Source: Chitinophagales bacterium (GTDB lineage Bacteria; Bacteroidota; Bacteroidia; Chitinophagales; Saprospiraceae). From it: DNA of 35,175 nt. The notes under the pieces were generated by a model. The model saw nothing but the letters and a program-made list of their open reading frames with translations. It had not been told where the DNA came from and ran no database searches. A program made the position numbers and the translations under genes. The first letter of the stretch is position 1. Each line of letters starts with the position of its first letter. Shown here in pieces: positions 15,333 to 22,737 of this stretch. The DNA lies in NCBI GenBank assembly GCA_022360175.1, contig JAKSDI010000224.1, forward strand, positions 1 to 35,175. The letters run 5' to 3'.

Positions 15333-16883
15333 TTAATAATTTCTCAGTTCCTTTTTCCTCATTATAAAAGACAGTAGTAACAAAGGAATACTTAGTAGCA
15401 GCAGATTCATCAAATAGTAAGAATTGTGAGGCATTCCTCCGAAGTAATCCAGTATTAAAATCTTATTGAGATTTGCATAAGTGATCAAGAAAAATAATAC
15501 CTCAAACAGCTTTTTCCCTTTAGATGCAATTCCCAGCACTACCGCTAAAGACACGATCAATATACTCCCTAAAATAATAGAAAGTATCTCTTCAATTTCC
15601 ACCTGGATTCCCAACCTGATAATAAGTGGTGCTGCTATCAGTAATAGCAGAATAATAGCAGCAACTAGCTGGGATAAAAGCAATCGGCTTAATGGTTTAT
15701 ATGCTGTAAATGCAAAATAATGCGCATTATTGGTTATTTCCTTTGTCGACAAACTTGATAAACGGCCTACCTGCAAAAACCATAAAGCAGGTAATATCAT
15801 TTGATGACTAAGTTTCAAAGGCAGCATTATTAATAGTATAATACCTGTAATGTTCAACAACCATAACCATTTACTCCCCTGCTTGATAAGCATCCAAAAT
15901 TCCATTTTTATAAGTGGTAAAATGCTGTAATTAGTTGGTGGCTTTGGCATGGACAGTAGTTCCAGCTCGTTCATCCCTTTTGAAGTGGATAGTGTTTTCT
16001 TTTTACTAAGCGTTCTAAGTTTTTGCCTGACTTTAAATCGATGAAAGAAAGGAGCTATCAAAAACAGCACTATCAGCCCAAGTACACTCCATAACACCCT
16101 GCTTATGATAAATGAGGTGGGAAAATCAAGCCCATTGAAAATGAATCCATTGGTATCTTTTGAATCGCTTAATACGTAACCTATGGACATATCTATTTCC
16201 TCTTGCTGCCCTGTCAGCGTTCTTACGCTTTCTTCCATTTCATGCATAACTATTTTAGTCCCAAAAACATCAAAAGCAAATTGCGTTTCAGTAAAAGCTC
16301 CTGAGGTTAGTAAGGCGGAAAACAGTAGAAAGAAGCCTATATTTTGCAGTACACTATATCGAACTAATAACACCTCAAAAACTACCGCTAGCACAGAAGT
16401 TAGAAAAAGCATTGGTACAGGGATTAATAAATAGGCTTTTACAAAGGTTATTAGTTCAAAATCGAAGCCATCATTGTATACAAAAAAAAGCAGTATGCTC
16501 ACCAGGAAAACAATTCCTAATAGTGTACCTAGCAATAAGAAATTACTCAGTGTTTTGGCTAATAAATAATAGACATTTTTGATTTGCGTGCTCCCTATTA
16601 TTTGTCCTATTCCCGTATCTATATCTTTTTTTATATTGCTATTAATCAGGTAAAAACCCAACAGAGAAATAAAAACGCTCGCCATTATAGCTGTAACATA
16701 GGCCAGCCAGGCTGAATTATAGACACCTACATGATTAGCTATTCTAATAGTATAATAATTAGCATCTGGCCCTGGTATAAAACTGTAAGCGATTACCAGG
16801 CTGGCACAAAGTGTAAGCAAAAAAGCATAACTACGGGTACGTTGTAGATAATCATATTTTATAATACTAAAAAAGCCTCCCAT
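15333..16883 (-). CDS. ABC transporter permease (ABC-2 type)
   Basis: A 516-residue membrane protein with about twelve hydrophobic helices in two halves, split by a soluble loop (about 195-255) and a basic linker near 290 (RFKVRQKLRTLSKKKTL). The N-terminus MGGFFSIIKYDYLQRTRSYAFLL is typical of ABC-2 permeases, with one amphipathic helix before the first span. It partners the ATPase encoded upstream in the same direction; 151 bp separate them, filled by a palindromic repeat. Substrate unknown. The pairing with a serine hydrolase and LytTR system suggests export of, or resistance to, a small peptide or antibiotic-like molecule. Confidence 0.82.
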   Translation of the reverse strand: MGGFFSIIKYDYLQRTRSYAFLLTLCASLVIAYSFIPGPDANYYTIRIANHVGVYNSAWLAYVTAIMASVFISLLGFYLINSNIKKDIDTGIGQIIGSTQIKNVYYLLAKTLSNFLLLGTLLGIVFLVSILLFFVYNDGFDFELITFVKAYLLIPVPMLFLTSVLAVVFEVLLVRYSVLQNIGFFLLFSALLTSGAFTETQFAFDVFGTKIVMHEMEESVRTLTGQQEEIDMSIGYVLSDSKDTNGFIFNGLDFPTSFIISRVLWSVLGLIVLFLIAPFFHRFKVRQKLRTLSKKKTLSTSKGMNELELLSMPKPPTNYSILPLIKMEFWMLIKQGSKWLWLLNITGIILLIMLPLKLSHQMILPALWFLQVGRLSSLSTKEITNNAHYFAFTAYKPLSRLLLSQLVAAIILLLLIAAPLIIRLGIQVEIEEILSIILGSILIVSLAVVLGIASKGKKLFEVLFFLITYANLNKILILDYFGGMPHNSYYLMNLLLLSIPLLLLSFIMRKKELRNY

Positions 16884-16897
16884 ATCAGTTGCTTTGT

Positions 16898-17056
16898 GAA
16901 GTTGTTTAAAAACATCTTAATGACCGCTAAAAATATCTTTTCCCCTCCTTTTCATTTTTTTATCCCCTCATAGCACCACTACGAAGCTCAAAAAAAATAT
17001 CAATGAGTGAAAAAATCTGATCTCAATCGACTCATCAGATATTCTTAAACGACTTC
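16898..17056. repeat. Palindromic dispersed repeat, family 2, copy 2 (159 bp), inside ABC operon
   Basis: Bounded by GAAGTTGTTTAAAAA (16898-16912) and TTCTTAAACGACTTC (17042-17056), inverted repeats with two mismatches. Inner blocks match copy 1 in order: the C-rich stretch with CCCTC and TTTCAT, the T-run, the small stem CATAG-CACCA-CTACG, the A-run with GCTCAAAAAAA, then TCAA and AAAAAAT. The right 22 bp lie inside the ATPase gene, supplying its last codons (KSFKNI) and stop. In RNA it would form a long hairpin between the ATPase and permease cistrons. Confidence 0.75.
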
Positions 17057-17910
17057 TGTGTTAAAAATAAATAGGCATCTTCGAGGGAAGGAGTTTTCTC
17101 GATGCACTGCCTGGTAGGTTTTTCTGTAATAAACCGGACCAGAATTTGCCCTTCCTTTCTGGTTGTACTCACCAACAAGTGATCCACTTTAAATGCGGAC
17201 AAATCTTCTGGAGCAATCATTTCTTCAAATACCTTGCCTTCTACTTGCTCAATAATTTCTGCCTGGCTACCGTAATGCAATAAGCCCCCCTCCTTCATGA
17301 CTGCTACTTTATTGGCAATGCTATCTATATCAGAAACGATATGAGAGGATAATATCACAATACAGTCATTGGCCAGATCAGTAATCAAGTTTCGGAAACG
17401 CAATCGTTCTTCAGGGTCTAAGCCTACAGTAGGTTCATCAAAAATGAGCACTTTGGGTTTATTCAGTAATGCTTGTGCAATACCTATACGTTGTTTCATT
17501 CCTCCTGAGTAGCTACCAATTGGTCGATGTGCGGCCTCCATTAGATTTACCCCTTCCAACAATTGGGTAATCCTTGAACGTATCCCCTTGCCTCCTATCC
17601 CTTTCATAGCAGCCAGGTACTCTAAAAATTCATAGGCATTTAAGTTGGGATATACACCAAAATCTTGTGGCAAGAATCCAATCCGGCGGCGCATAAAATC
17701 TGCATCCTTCACGATATTATTTTTATTTAGGCTAATAATACCGGTAGTAGGTTTACTAAGGGTTGCTATCATTTTTAGCAAAGTAGATTTTCCAGCCCCA
17801 TTAGGGCCAAGCAAACCTAAGATCCCCTTTTCTATTTTCAGGGAAAAATCCCTTAGCCCATACTTATTCTTGTTGTAGCGCTTTGATACGCCTTGTATTT
17901 CGAGAATCAT
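17035..17910 (-). CDS. ABC transporter ATP-binding protein
   Basis: A 291-residue ATPase. Walker A is GPNGAGKST (about 35-43), the Q-loop FLPQDFG follows, the signature is SYSGGMKQRIGIAQAL (about 138-153), Walker B plus catalytic Glu is VLIFDEPTVGLDPEE, and the switch His is in SSHIVSD. It has the C-terminal extension of exporter-type ABC-2 ATPases (about 215-291). The start is 2 bp after the stop of the serine hydrolase gene, so translation is coupled. The last six codons coincide with the inverted end of the repeat at 16898-17056, suggesting the original C-terminus was altered by its insertion. Confidence 0.93.
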   Translation of the reverse strand: MILEIQGVSKRYNKNKYGLRDFSLKIEKGILGLLGPNGAGKSTLLKMIATLSKPTTGIISLNKNNIVKDADFMRRRIGFLPQDFGVYPNLNAYEFLEYLAAMKGIGGKGIRSRITQLLEGVNLMEAAHRPIGSYSGGMKQRIGIAQALLNKPKVLIFDEPTVGLDPEERLRFRNLITDLANDCIVILSSHIVSDIDSIANKVAVMKEGGLLHYGSQAEIIEQVEGKVFEEMIAPEDLSAFKVDHLLVSTTRKEGQILVRFITEKPTRQCIEKTPSLEDAYLFLTQKSFKNI

Positions 17911-17912
17911 AC

Positions 17913-19220
17913 TTAAGGGATTATGCGTTTGATAGTAGTTTCCAGGCCGTTCTGTCGGAAAATAAGCTCATCATTCTTTTCTGGATCGAATTCAAGCTCT
18001 ACCCCAAAGCCTCCATTATAGAGTTTATCCTTTTCTTTGCTTATCAAAATAACTTGTTCGCCTTGTACAGAAAGGTATAGGTGTTTATTCTTCTCCAAGA
18101 CTTCCATTTTCATTTTCATTCCATGAGTATCAAACTGATAGATTCCTAATGCATCCTTAAAATCGGTAGTAATATTCTTGTTGAAGTGTATATCAGACAG
18201 CTTGCCATTAGTAAAGTCAAACAGCTCATTTCTAAGCATTTTATTAAAAGGAATCGACTGAGAATTAGCAAATACCAATATGAGCTTTCTTTCTTCAGGG
18301 TGATAATATTCCCGGAATGCATATCCTATATTATTGCCTCCATGCCCTATAAAACCGTTTTGGAGTTTCATTATACCCAAACCGTAGTCAGCATCATCAA
18401 AATCAACTAACTGCTGAAGAGATTTGTCACTTAGCAAGCTTTTCTTTTCGAATAAATGCTCATAGAACAGCGCCATATCATTTAAAGTAGAAGCTACCGA
18501 ACCCGCAGCGTAGGCGTAGTTGGCAAAAAATCGGTAGTCCAGATAAGCTGAAACATCCTCTCCTCGATGTACTGGAGGAGCAATTTGTTGATGTTTTTTT
18601 GATAAGTACGGATAGGATGCCGCCATATCACAAGGATCAAAGATGCGCTCTTGTAATAGGTCGAAGTAGCTCTTATCTGCAAGCTTTTCCAGGATTTTTC
18701 CCAAGAGAATATAATTCGTATTACAATACTCGTATACTCCTACTTTATCCGGATTCCCTTCAGGAATTCTGTCTAAGGGATTATTATCATAAATGCTGTC
18801 GCTTTGGGCAAAAAAGTCCGCTTCATAGTTTCTCCCTACCAATTCCCCCAAACCACTGCGATGACGAAGCAAACTTTCGATTGTGAGGCTCCCATCTACA
18901 TTTTTGATAGGCTTCAGATATTGCCCGATAGAATCCGAAAGGTTAATACGTTGCTTTTCTACTTCTTGCAGCAATAGAATAGCAGTCATTTTTTTAGTAG
19001 CACTTCCTATATTAAATACGGTATGCTCATTAAAATCATAACTTCCTATACTGGCAACCTGATTTTTTCCATCTAGCTGAAGCAAAATGCCTATTCCCTG
19101 ATTTAACTCACTTACATAAGGCGTATACTTATCTGTAATATTGGCCAGTTTTTCCTGGCTAAAAGCAAGCTGTTGTGCCAGTGCCAGTGCAAGAACAATA
19201 ACTAATTTGAAGCTTTTCAT
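17913..19220 (-). CDS. Serine hydrolase, beta-lactamase class C / PBP4* family
   Basis: A 435-residue exported hydrolase. A signal peptide (1-21, LAQQLAFSQ) precedes the penicillin-recognition fold. The nucleophile motif is SATK (Ser73, Lys76), the second motif YCN (165-167) in place of the usual YSN, and the third box appears as HGG at 293-295. The C-terminal 110 residues form a beta-rich extra domain often found in D-aminopeptidase-like relatives. Members hydrolyse D-amino-acid peptides, esters or beta-lactams, so the name beta-lactamase should not be read as resistance. First gene in an operon with an ABC transporter and divergent from a two-component system. Confidence 0.87.
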   Translation of the reverse strand: MKSFKLVIVLALALAQQLAFSQEKLANITDKYTPYVSELNQGIGILLQLDGKNQVASIGSYDFNEHTVFNIGSATKKMTAILLLQEVEKQRINLSDSIGQYLKPIKNVDGSLTIESLLRHRSGLGELVGRNYEADFFAQSDSIYDNNPLDRIPEGNPDKVGVYEYCNTNYILLGKILEKLADKSYFDLLQERIFDPCDMAASYPYLSKKHQQIAPPVHRGEDVSAYLDYRFFANYAYAAGSVASTLNDMALFYEHLFEKKSLLSDKSLQQLVDFDDADYGLGIMKLQNGFIGHGGNNIGYAFREYYHPEERKLILVFANSQSIPFNKMLRNELFDFTNGKLSDIHFNKNITTDFKDALGIYQFDTHGMKMKMEVLEKNKHLYLSVQGEQVILISKEKDKLYNGGFGVELEFDPEKNDELIFRQNGLETTIKRIIP

Positions 19221-19404
19221 AAGTTGAATTTTTGAATTAATACTTCAAAATTCCAGCTATGTCAGCGCATTAAAAAATAAGAGTGACGTATGCATTTGCT
19301 GAAGTGATAAGAGGCATTTTATGCATTTACATACTGGCAGCTTATGTTTACATATGGAATAGACAGCTTTGTCATTAAAAAGTGAACGTATTTAACTCAA
19401 AGTG

Positions 19405-19412
19405 TACCTTTA
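19405..19412 (+). promoter_or_regulatory. Possible -7 element for the LytS/LytTR operon
   Basis: TACCTTTA lies 25 bp before the GTG start at 19437 and agrees with TAnnTTTG except for the last base. The -33 position holds GTG rather than TTG. The rest of 19221-19436 is AT-rich and may hold LytTR sites, but no clear direct repeat was seen. Confidence 0.35.
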
Positions 19413-19436
19413 AGCACATTATCAATCCATTTTCTC

Positions 19437-20396
19437 GTGTCAAACTTTGATAAAATCATCGACAACAGGCTTATTCAGAATATTGCAATCTGGATTATTC
19501 TATATTTAATTATTGCAATTTCTTTTACCGCTCCTAATAGCTGGTTAGCAGGCCTTTTTGTAATCGCTTTACTTGCACCACCTATCTATGTAAACAATTT
19601 TTATATACTACCTCATTTCCAAAAAAATAAGCCAAAATTTTTCTTCTTGTTTTTGCTTAATGCCTTATTCTTCACCAGCATTTCCATATTCCTGATAGGT
19701 ATTGTTTTAGAAAGCTCTCAGGAAAAAATGTTTTTGAACTTTTTGGGAATTCTCTTTCTGTCACTTGCATTTGGGGCTACTTTAAAAATTACAAGGGATA
19801 GTTTTATTCGTCGACAACAAGATAAAGAAGCAGAACTCAAGCTGCTGAAAGCACAACTAAACCCACATTTTTTATTCAATACCCTGAATAACTTATATGG
19901 ATTGTCTGTCATTAAATCAGATAAACTGCCCAATTTAATGCTCAAGTTATCTGAGCTATTACGGTATAGTTTGTATGAGACCAAGGAATTACTCGTTCCC
20001 TTAGAGAAAGAAATTCACTATTTGGAAAACTATATTTCTTTAGAAAAAATAAGATTAGAGGATACCGAGATAGATTTTAATGTCAATGGTGTTGTCAATG
20101 ACAAGTTAATTGCACCTATGTTATTGATCGTTTTTGTAGAAAATGCCTTCAAACATCTGGGTGGCAAACATAAAGTAGCTATAGAAATTGAATCCGCGAA
20201 CGATAAAGTCTATTTTAAATGTCAGAACTCATTTGACGACATAAAACAAATAGATAAAGAACTCGAAGATAGTAAAGGTGGGATCGGCCTGGCAAACGCA
20301 AAAAAACGCCTAGCTTTATTGTATCCTAATAAACATCACCTGATCATTAAAAAAGAGGAGCTTTATTTTTCTGTAAATCTAGAGATTGAATTATAA
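19437..20396 (+). CDS. LytS-type sensor histidine kinase
   Basis: A 319-residue kinase. Four membrane helices (about 14-33, 36-50, 68-91 and 98-116) form the sensor. The His_kinase domain then starts: LKAQLNPHFLFNTLNNLYGL holds the phosphoacceptor His144. The ATP-binding part has PMLLIVFVENAFKH (N-box) and GGIGLANAKKRL (G-box). There is no periplasmic domain of size, so sensing is within or near the membrane. The start codon is GTG. It is directly followed by its regulator and stands head-to-head with the serine hydrolase/ABC operon, the likely target. Confidence 0.9.
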   Translation: MSNFDKIIDNRLIQNIAIWIILYLIIAISFTAPNSWLAGLFVIALLAPPIYVNNFYILPHFQKNKPKFFFLFLLNALFFTSISIFLIGIVLESSQEKMFLNFLGILFLSLAFGATLKITRDSFIRRQQDKEAELKLLKAQLNPHFLFNTLNNLYGLSVIKSDKLPNLMLKLSELLRYSLYETKELLVPLEKEIHYLENYISLEKIRLEDTEIDFNVNGVVNDKLIAPMLLIVFVENAFKHLGGKHKVAIEIESANDKVYFKCQNSFDDIKQIDKELEDSKGGIGLANAKKRLALLYPNKHHLIIKKEELYFSVNLEIEL

Positions 20397-21107
20397 ATGA
20401 AAGCATTGCGATGTTTAATAGCCGATGATGAGCCCATTGCTCGCCAAATTATTGAAAGCTATATTCAGGATATTCCGTATCTGGAATTGGCGGCCTCCTG
20501 TAAAAATGCATTTGAGGTAATGGAAGTACTTCAAGTGCAAACAATTGATATTTTGTTTTTGGATATCAACATGCCAAAATTGTCGGGAATAGGCTTACTT
20601 AAAAGCTTACGACAAGCACCCGAAGTCATTATTACAACCGCTTATCCCGAATATGCAGTCGAAGGGTTTGAACTATCTGTAACTGATTACCTCTTAAAAC
20701 CTTTCTCTATTGAGCGCTTTTTACAAGCCATTGCCAAAGTACAGCAAAAACAAGCTACTCCTACTGTACAGACTGTAGTCAGCTCAACTTCAGATGCTGC
20801 CAAATCACTATTTATAAAAAGTGAAAAAAAAATCATCAAACTACGTCCTGATGATATTTTCTATGTAGAAGCTTATGGGAATTATATTAAGGTTTTTACA
20901 GATAGTATGATTCTAAGTCAGCAATCACTATCCGAATTTCTCGAAAAACTACCTGCCAATTTTGTCCGCATTCACAAATCCTATATCATCAACTTCGAAT
21001 ATTTAAAACTAATAGACGGCAATCAAATTATTCTTTTAAATGAAGTAAAACTACCTATTGGAAAATCCTACAAAAAGAACCTCCTGGAAAGGATTGACAG
21101 AAGTTAA
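20397..21107 (+). CDS. LytTR family response regulator
   Basis: A 236-residue regulator. The receiver domain has ADDEP (9-13), the phosphoacceptor Asp56 in LFLDINMP, Thr80/81 and Lys101 in LLKPF. The LytTR DNA-binding domain covers about 135-236, with IFYVEAYGNYIKVFT and the end LPIGKSYKKNLLERI typical of the family. The start codon follows the kinase stop without a spacer, so the two are translated together. LytTR regulators commonly control nearby transporters; here the divergent ABC operon is the likely target (inference). Confidence 0.92.
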   Translation: MKALRCLIADDEPIARQIIESYIQDIPYLELAASCKNAFEVMEVLQVQTIDILFLDINMPKLSGIGLLKSLRQAPEVIITTAYPEYAVEGFELSVTDYLLKPFSIERFLQAIAKVQQKQATPTVQTVVSSTSDAAKSLFIKSEKKIIKLRPDDIFYVEAYGNYIKVFTDSMILSQQSLSEFLEKLPANFVRIHKSYIINFEYLKLIDGNQIILLNEVKLPIGKSYKKNLLERIDRS

Positions 21108-21132
21108 AAACACGGCCTCCTTCTTTAGTCCG

Positions 21133-21858
21133 CTATTTTGGTAATTCTTTTAATAAAGCCTGAGCTTTTGTAAACCAAAAATTTTCTTCAGGTAAACTAG
21201 TCAACCACTGACGAGCTGCTTGCCAATTTTCAAGCCGAACAGCAAGGAGCCCACGGTACCAAATGGCATCTTCGGAGTAAGCAGACCTACCAGCAGTTAG
21301 TTGTTCCAGTACATTTTTTGCTTCATCATATCGTCCTGTTTCCAATGCCGTAATCCCTTTTATTAATTGAAGCTGAGCATCTGTATCCAGGTTATTCAGT
21401 TTGTTGACTTCTTGATAAGCAAGTTCGTATTCCTGATTATTAAAAGTAGTTTGGAGGCGATTCAGTCCTTCCTGTTCATTATTGCGTTCTACCAGATTGA
21501 TTACTTGATGTTGAGCATATTGCTGATACAAATCTCCTGATTGCCAGGGTTGCCATATGATAAGGATTAAAGCGATGGCAGCTGCAAGGGCTAAAATGGA
21601 AATGACAGGGCGCAATCGAAAAACCCTGATACTGCTCTTTTCAGGTAGAAAATGTTGCTCCCCCAACTCTTCAAATAATTGGTGTGTCTGCTGGCGTTTC
21701 TGATCCGTTTGTAAGAAGTCTTCCATTTCTTTGCGCAGCCCGAAAGCAGCCAATAATTCTGAATCTTCTCGCATAGCAGCCTGCAATTCCTCCTGCTCAC
21801 TGGAAGAAAGTCCTTGATCAAAATATTTTTCAATAAGGGCGTAGAGTTTTTCATCCAT
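21133..21858 (-). CDS. Putative membrane anti-sigma factor with periplasmic TPR-like domain
   Basis: A 241-residue single-pass membrane protein. The cytoplasmic part (1-82) begins MDEKLYALIEKYFDQGLSSSEQEELQAAM, the pattern of the short anti-sigma N-terminal segment in Bacteroidota. A membrane helix (about 83-102) leads to a periplasmic part (about 105-241) made of helical hairpins resembling TPRs, such as LQLIKGITALETGRYDEAKNVLEQL. Translation is tied to the sigma gene (start 1 bp from its stop). It probably holds the ECF sigma factor inactive until an envelope signal arrives. No zinc-binding motif (ZAS) is present. Role inferred from position and topology. Confidence 0.7.
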   Translation of the reverse strand: MDEKLYALIEKYFDQGLSSSEQEELQAAMREDSELLAAFGLRKEMEDFLQTDQKRQQTHQLFEELGEQHFLPEKSSIRVFRLRPVISILALAAAIALILIIWQPWQSGDLYQQYAQHQVINLVERNNEQEGLNRLQTTFNNQEYELAYQEVNKLNNLDTDAQLQLIKGITALETGRYDEAKNVLEQLTAGRSAYSEDAIWYRGLLAVRLENWQAARQWLTSLPEENFWFTKAQALLKELPK

Positions 21859-21859
21859 G

Positions 21860-22432
21860 TCATTCTGCGTTTAACTTCTGAAAATGGTTTTTCCAACTGG
21901 AAATACAAGCCGATTTACGCCGGTAATAAGTATTGGTACTGTTAAACCCCATTTGATCAACAATTTGTTGAGGATCAAGCCCGGCTTTTACCCATTCCAA
22001 AAGTTTTTTACATGTTTCCGATAGTTGCTGGAAGGCTTTTGCTAAACGTTCTACTCGTGCTGCTTTTTCAGTAGCCTGTACAATGAGGCTTAGCTGATCC
22101 TCCTCCTTGTCATCTTTATATAACAGCTCCAACTCATTTCTTACCTCACCTTCCCGTTTTTCTCCTCGAATGCGATTATAAAAAATATACTGGCACATGC
22201 GCATGATGAATGCACCAATAGGATGCTGTTGCACATAATTTTTATCCTGTGCTTTTTCAAAAAGTGCCTTCATGGCTTCCTGAAAGACATCTTTAGCATC
22301 ATCCAAGCTACCTCCACGGCCTGAAATCCATTTAATTATTGTATCCGAATGATGTTCATATAGTTCGGCAATGGCGCGAGAATTCCCATTGCGCAAAGCT
22401 TCTATATACCTGTGGTCTTCGTGTTGATTCAT
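21860..22432 (-). CDS. ECF-like RNA polymerase sigma factor (sigma-70 family)
   Basis: A 190-residue sigma factor with region 2 (about 15-85, including LDDAKDVFQEAMKALFEKA and FIMRMCQYIFYNRIR) for core binding and -10 melting, and region 4 (about 130-185, LSETCKKLLEWVKAGLDPQQI then NSTNTYYRRKSACISSWK) for the -35. The linker is short as in ECF factors. Together with the membrane protein next to it, it forms a standard sigma/anti-sigma pair. The divergent promoter region before the subtilase gene is the first place to look for its targets. Confidence 0.85.
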   Translation of the reverse strand: MNQHEDHRYIEALRNGNSRAIAELYEHHSDTIIKWISGRGGSLDDAKDVFQEAMKALFEKAQDKNYVQQHPIGAFIMRMCQYIFYNRIRGEKREGEVRNELELLYKDDKEEDQLSLIVQATEKAARVERLAKAFQQLSETCKKLLEWVKAGLDPQQIVDQMGFNSTNTYYRRKSACISSWKNHFQKLNAE

Positions 22433-22659
22433 TGCTGGTTAAATAGCTATTTAATTTCTTAACATTTCCTTAACACTTTATCGGGTAAGATTATCCTCCT
22501 GTTGGTAATATAAGAATGAATTCACAATTCAAAGCAAGCTTGCTGAAGACACTCAATAATAGGCGGAACCCGAAAAGCCTTAAACAAGAGTAGGGACTCA
22601 AAAACTAAATGAATATTTTTTTACCCTTTTCCAATAATTATAAATCTCCTGGACACCAG
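22433..22659. other. Divergent intergenic region, possible untranslated transcript
   Basis: No coding frame is seen between the sigma gene and the terminator at 22660. A + strand terminator with no gene before it implies something may be transcribed rightward from here. A small stem AGGC...GCCT (about 22561-22580) lies in a stretch including GGCGGAACCCGAAAAGCC, and TTTTTTTACCC occurs near 22616. I could not match a known riboswitch or RNA family. Sigma-factor binding sites may also lie here. Confidence 0.35.
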
Positions 22660-22698
22660 GCCGGGCTCGCTAAAGGTAAGCTGGCAGCCCGGCTTTTT
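22660..22698 (+). terminator. Orphan intrinsic terminator on the + strand
   Basis: GCCGGGCT (22660-22667) and AGCCCGGC (22686-22693) form a perfect 8-bp GC-rich stem with an 18-nt loop, followed by TTTTT. It precedes the promoter-like TATCTTTA at 22708 and there is no upstream + strand gene in this gap. Confidence 0.7.
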
Positions 22699-22707
22699 CA
22701 AAACTCG

Positions 22708-22715
22708 TATCTTTA
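22708..22715 (+). promoter_or_regulatory. Likely -7 element of the subtilase gene
   Basis: TATCTTTA lies 22 bp before the start codon at 22738 and matches the -7 element of the TA operon exactly. The base triplet at the expected -33 place (22685-22687) is CAG, not TTG, and falls in the terminator stem, so the promoter may use another -33 contact or an alternative sigma factor. Confidence 0.45.
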
Positions 22716-22737
22716 AACTAAATTCTAAACCCTTCAT

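Noticed and set aside
17913..19220. Serine hydrolase as an antibiotic-resistance beta-lactamase
   Set aside because: The SxxK and YxN motifs are those of the whole class C/PBP4*/D-aminopeptidase group. The long C-terminal extra domain and operon context do not support resistance specifically.
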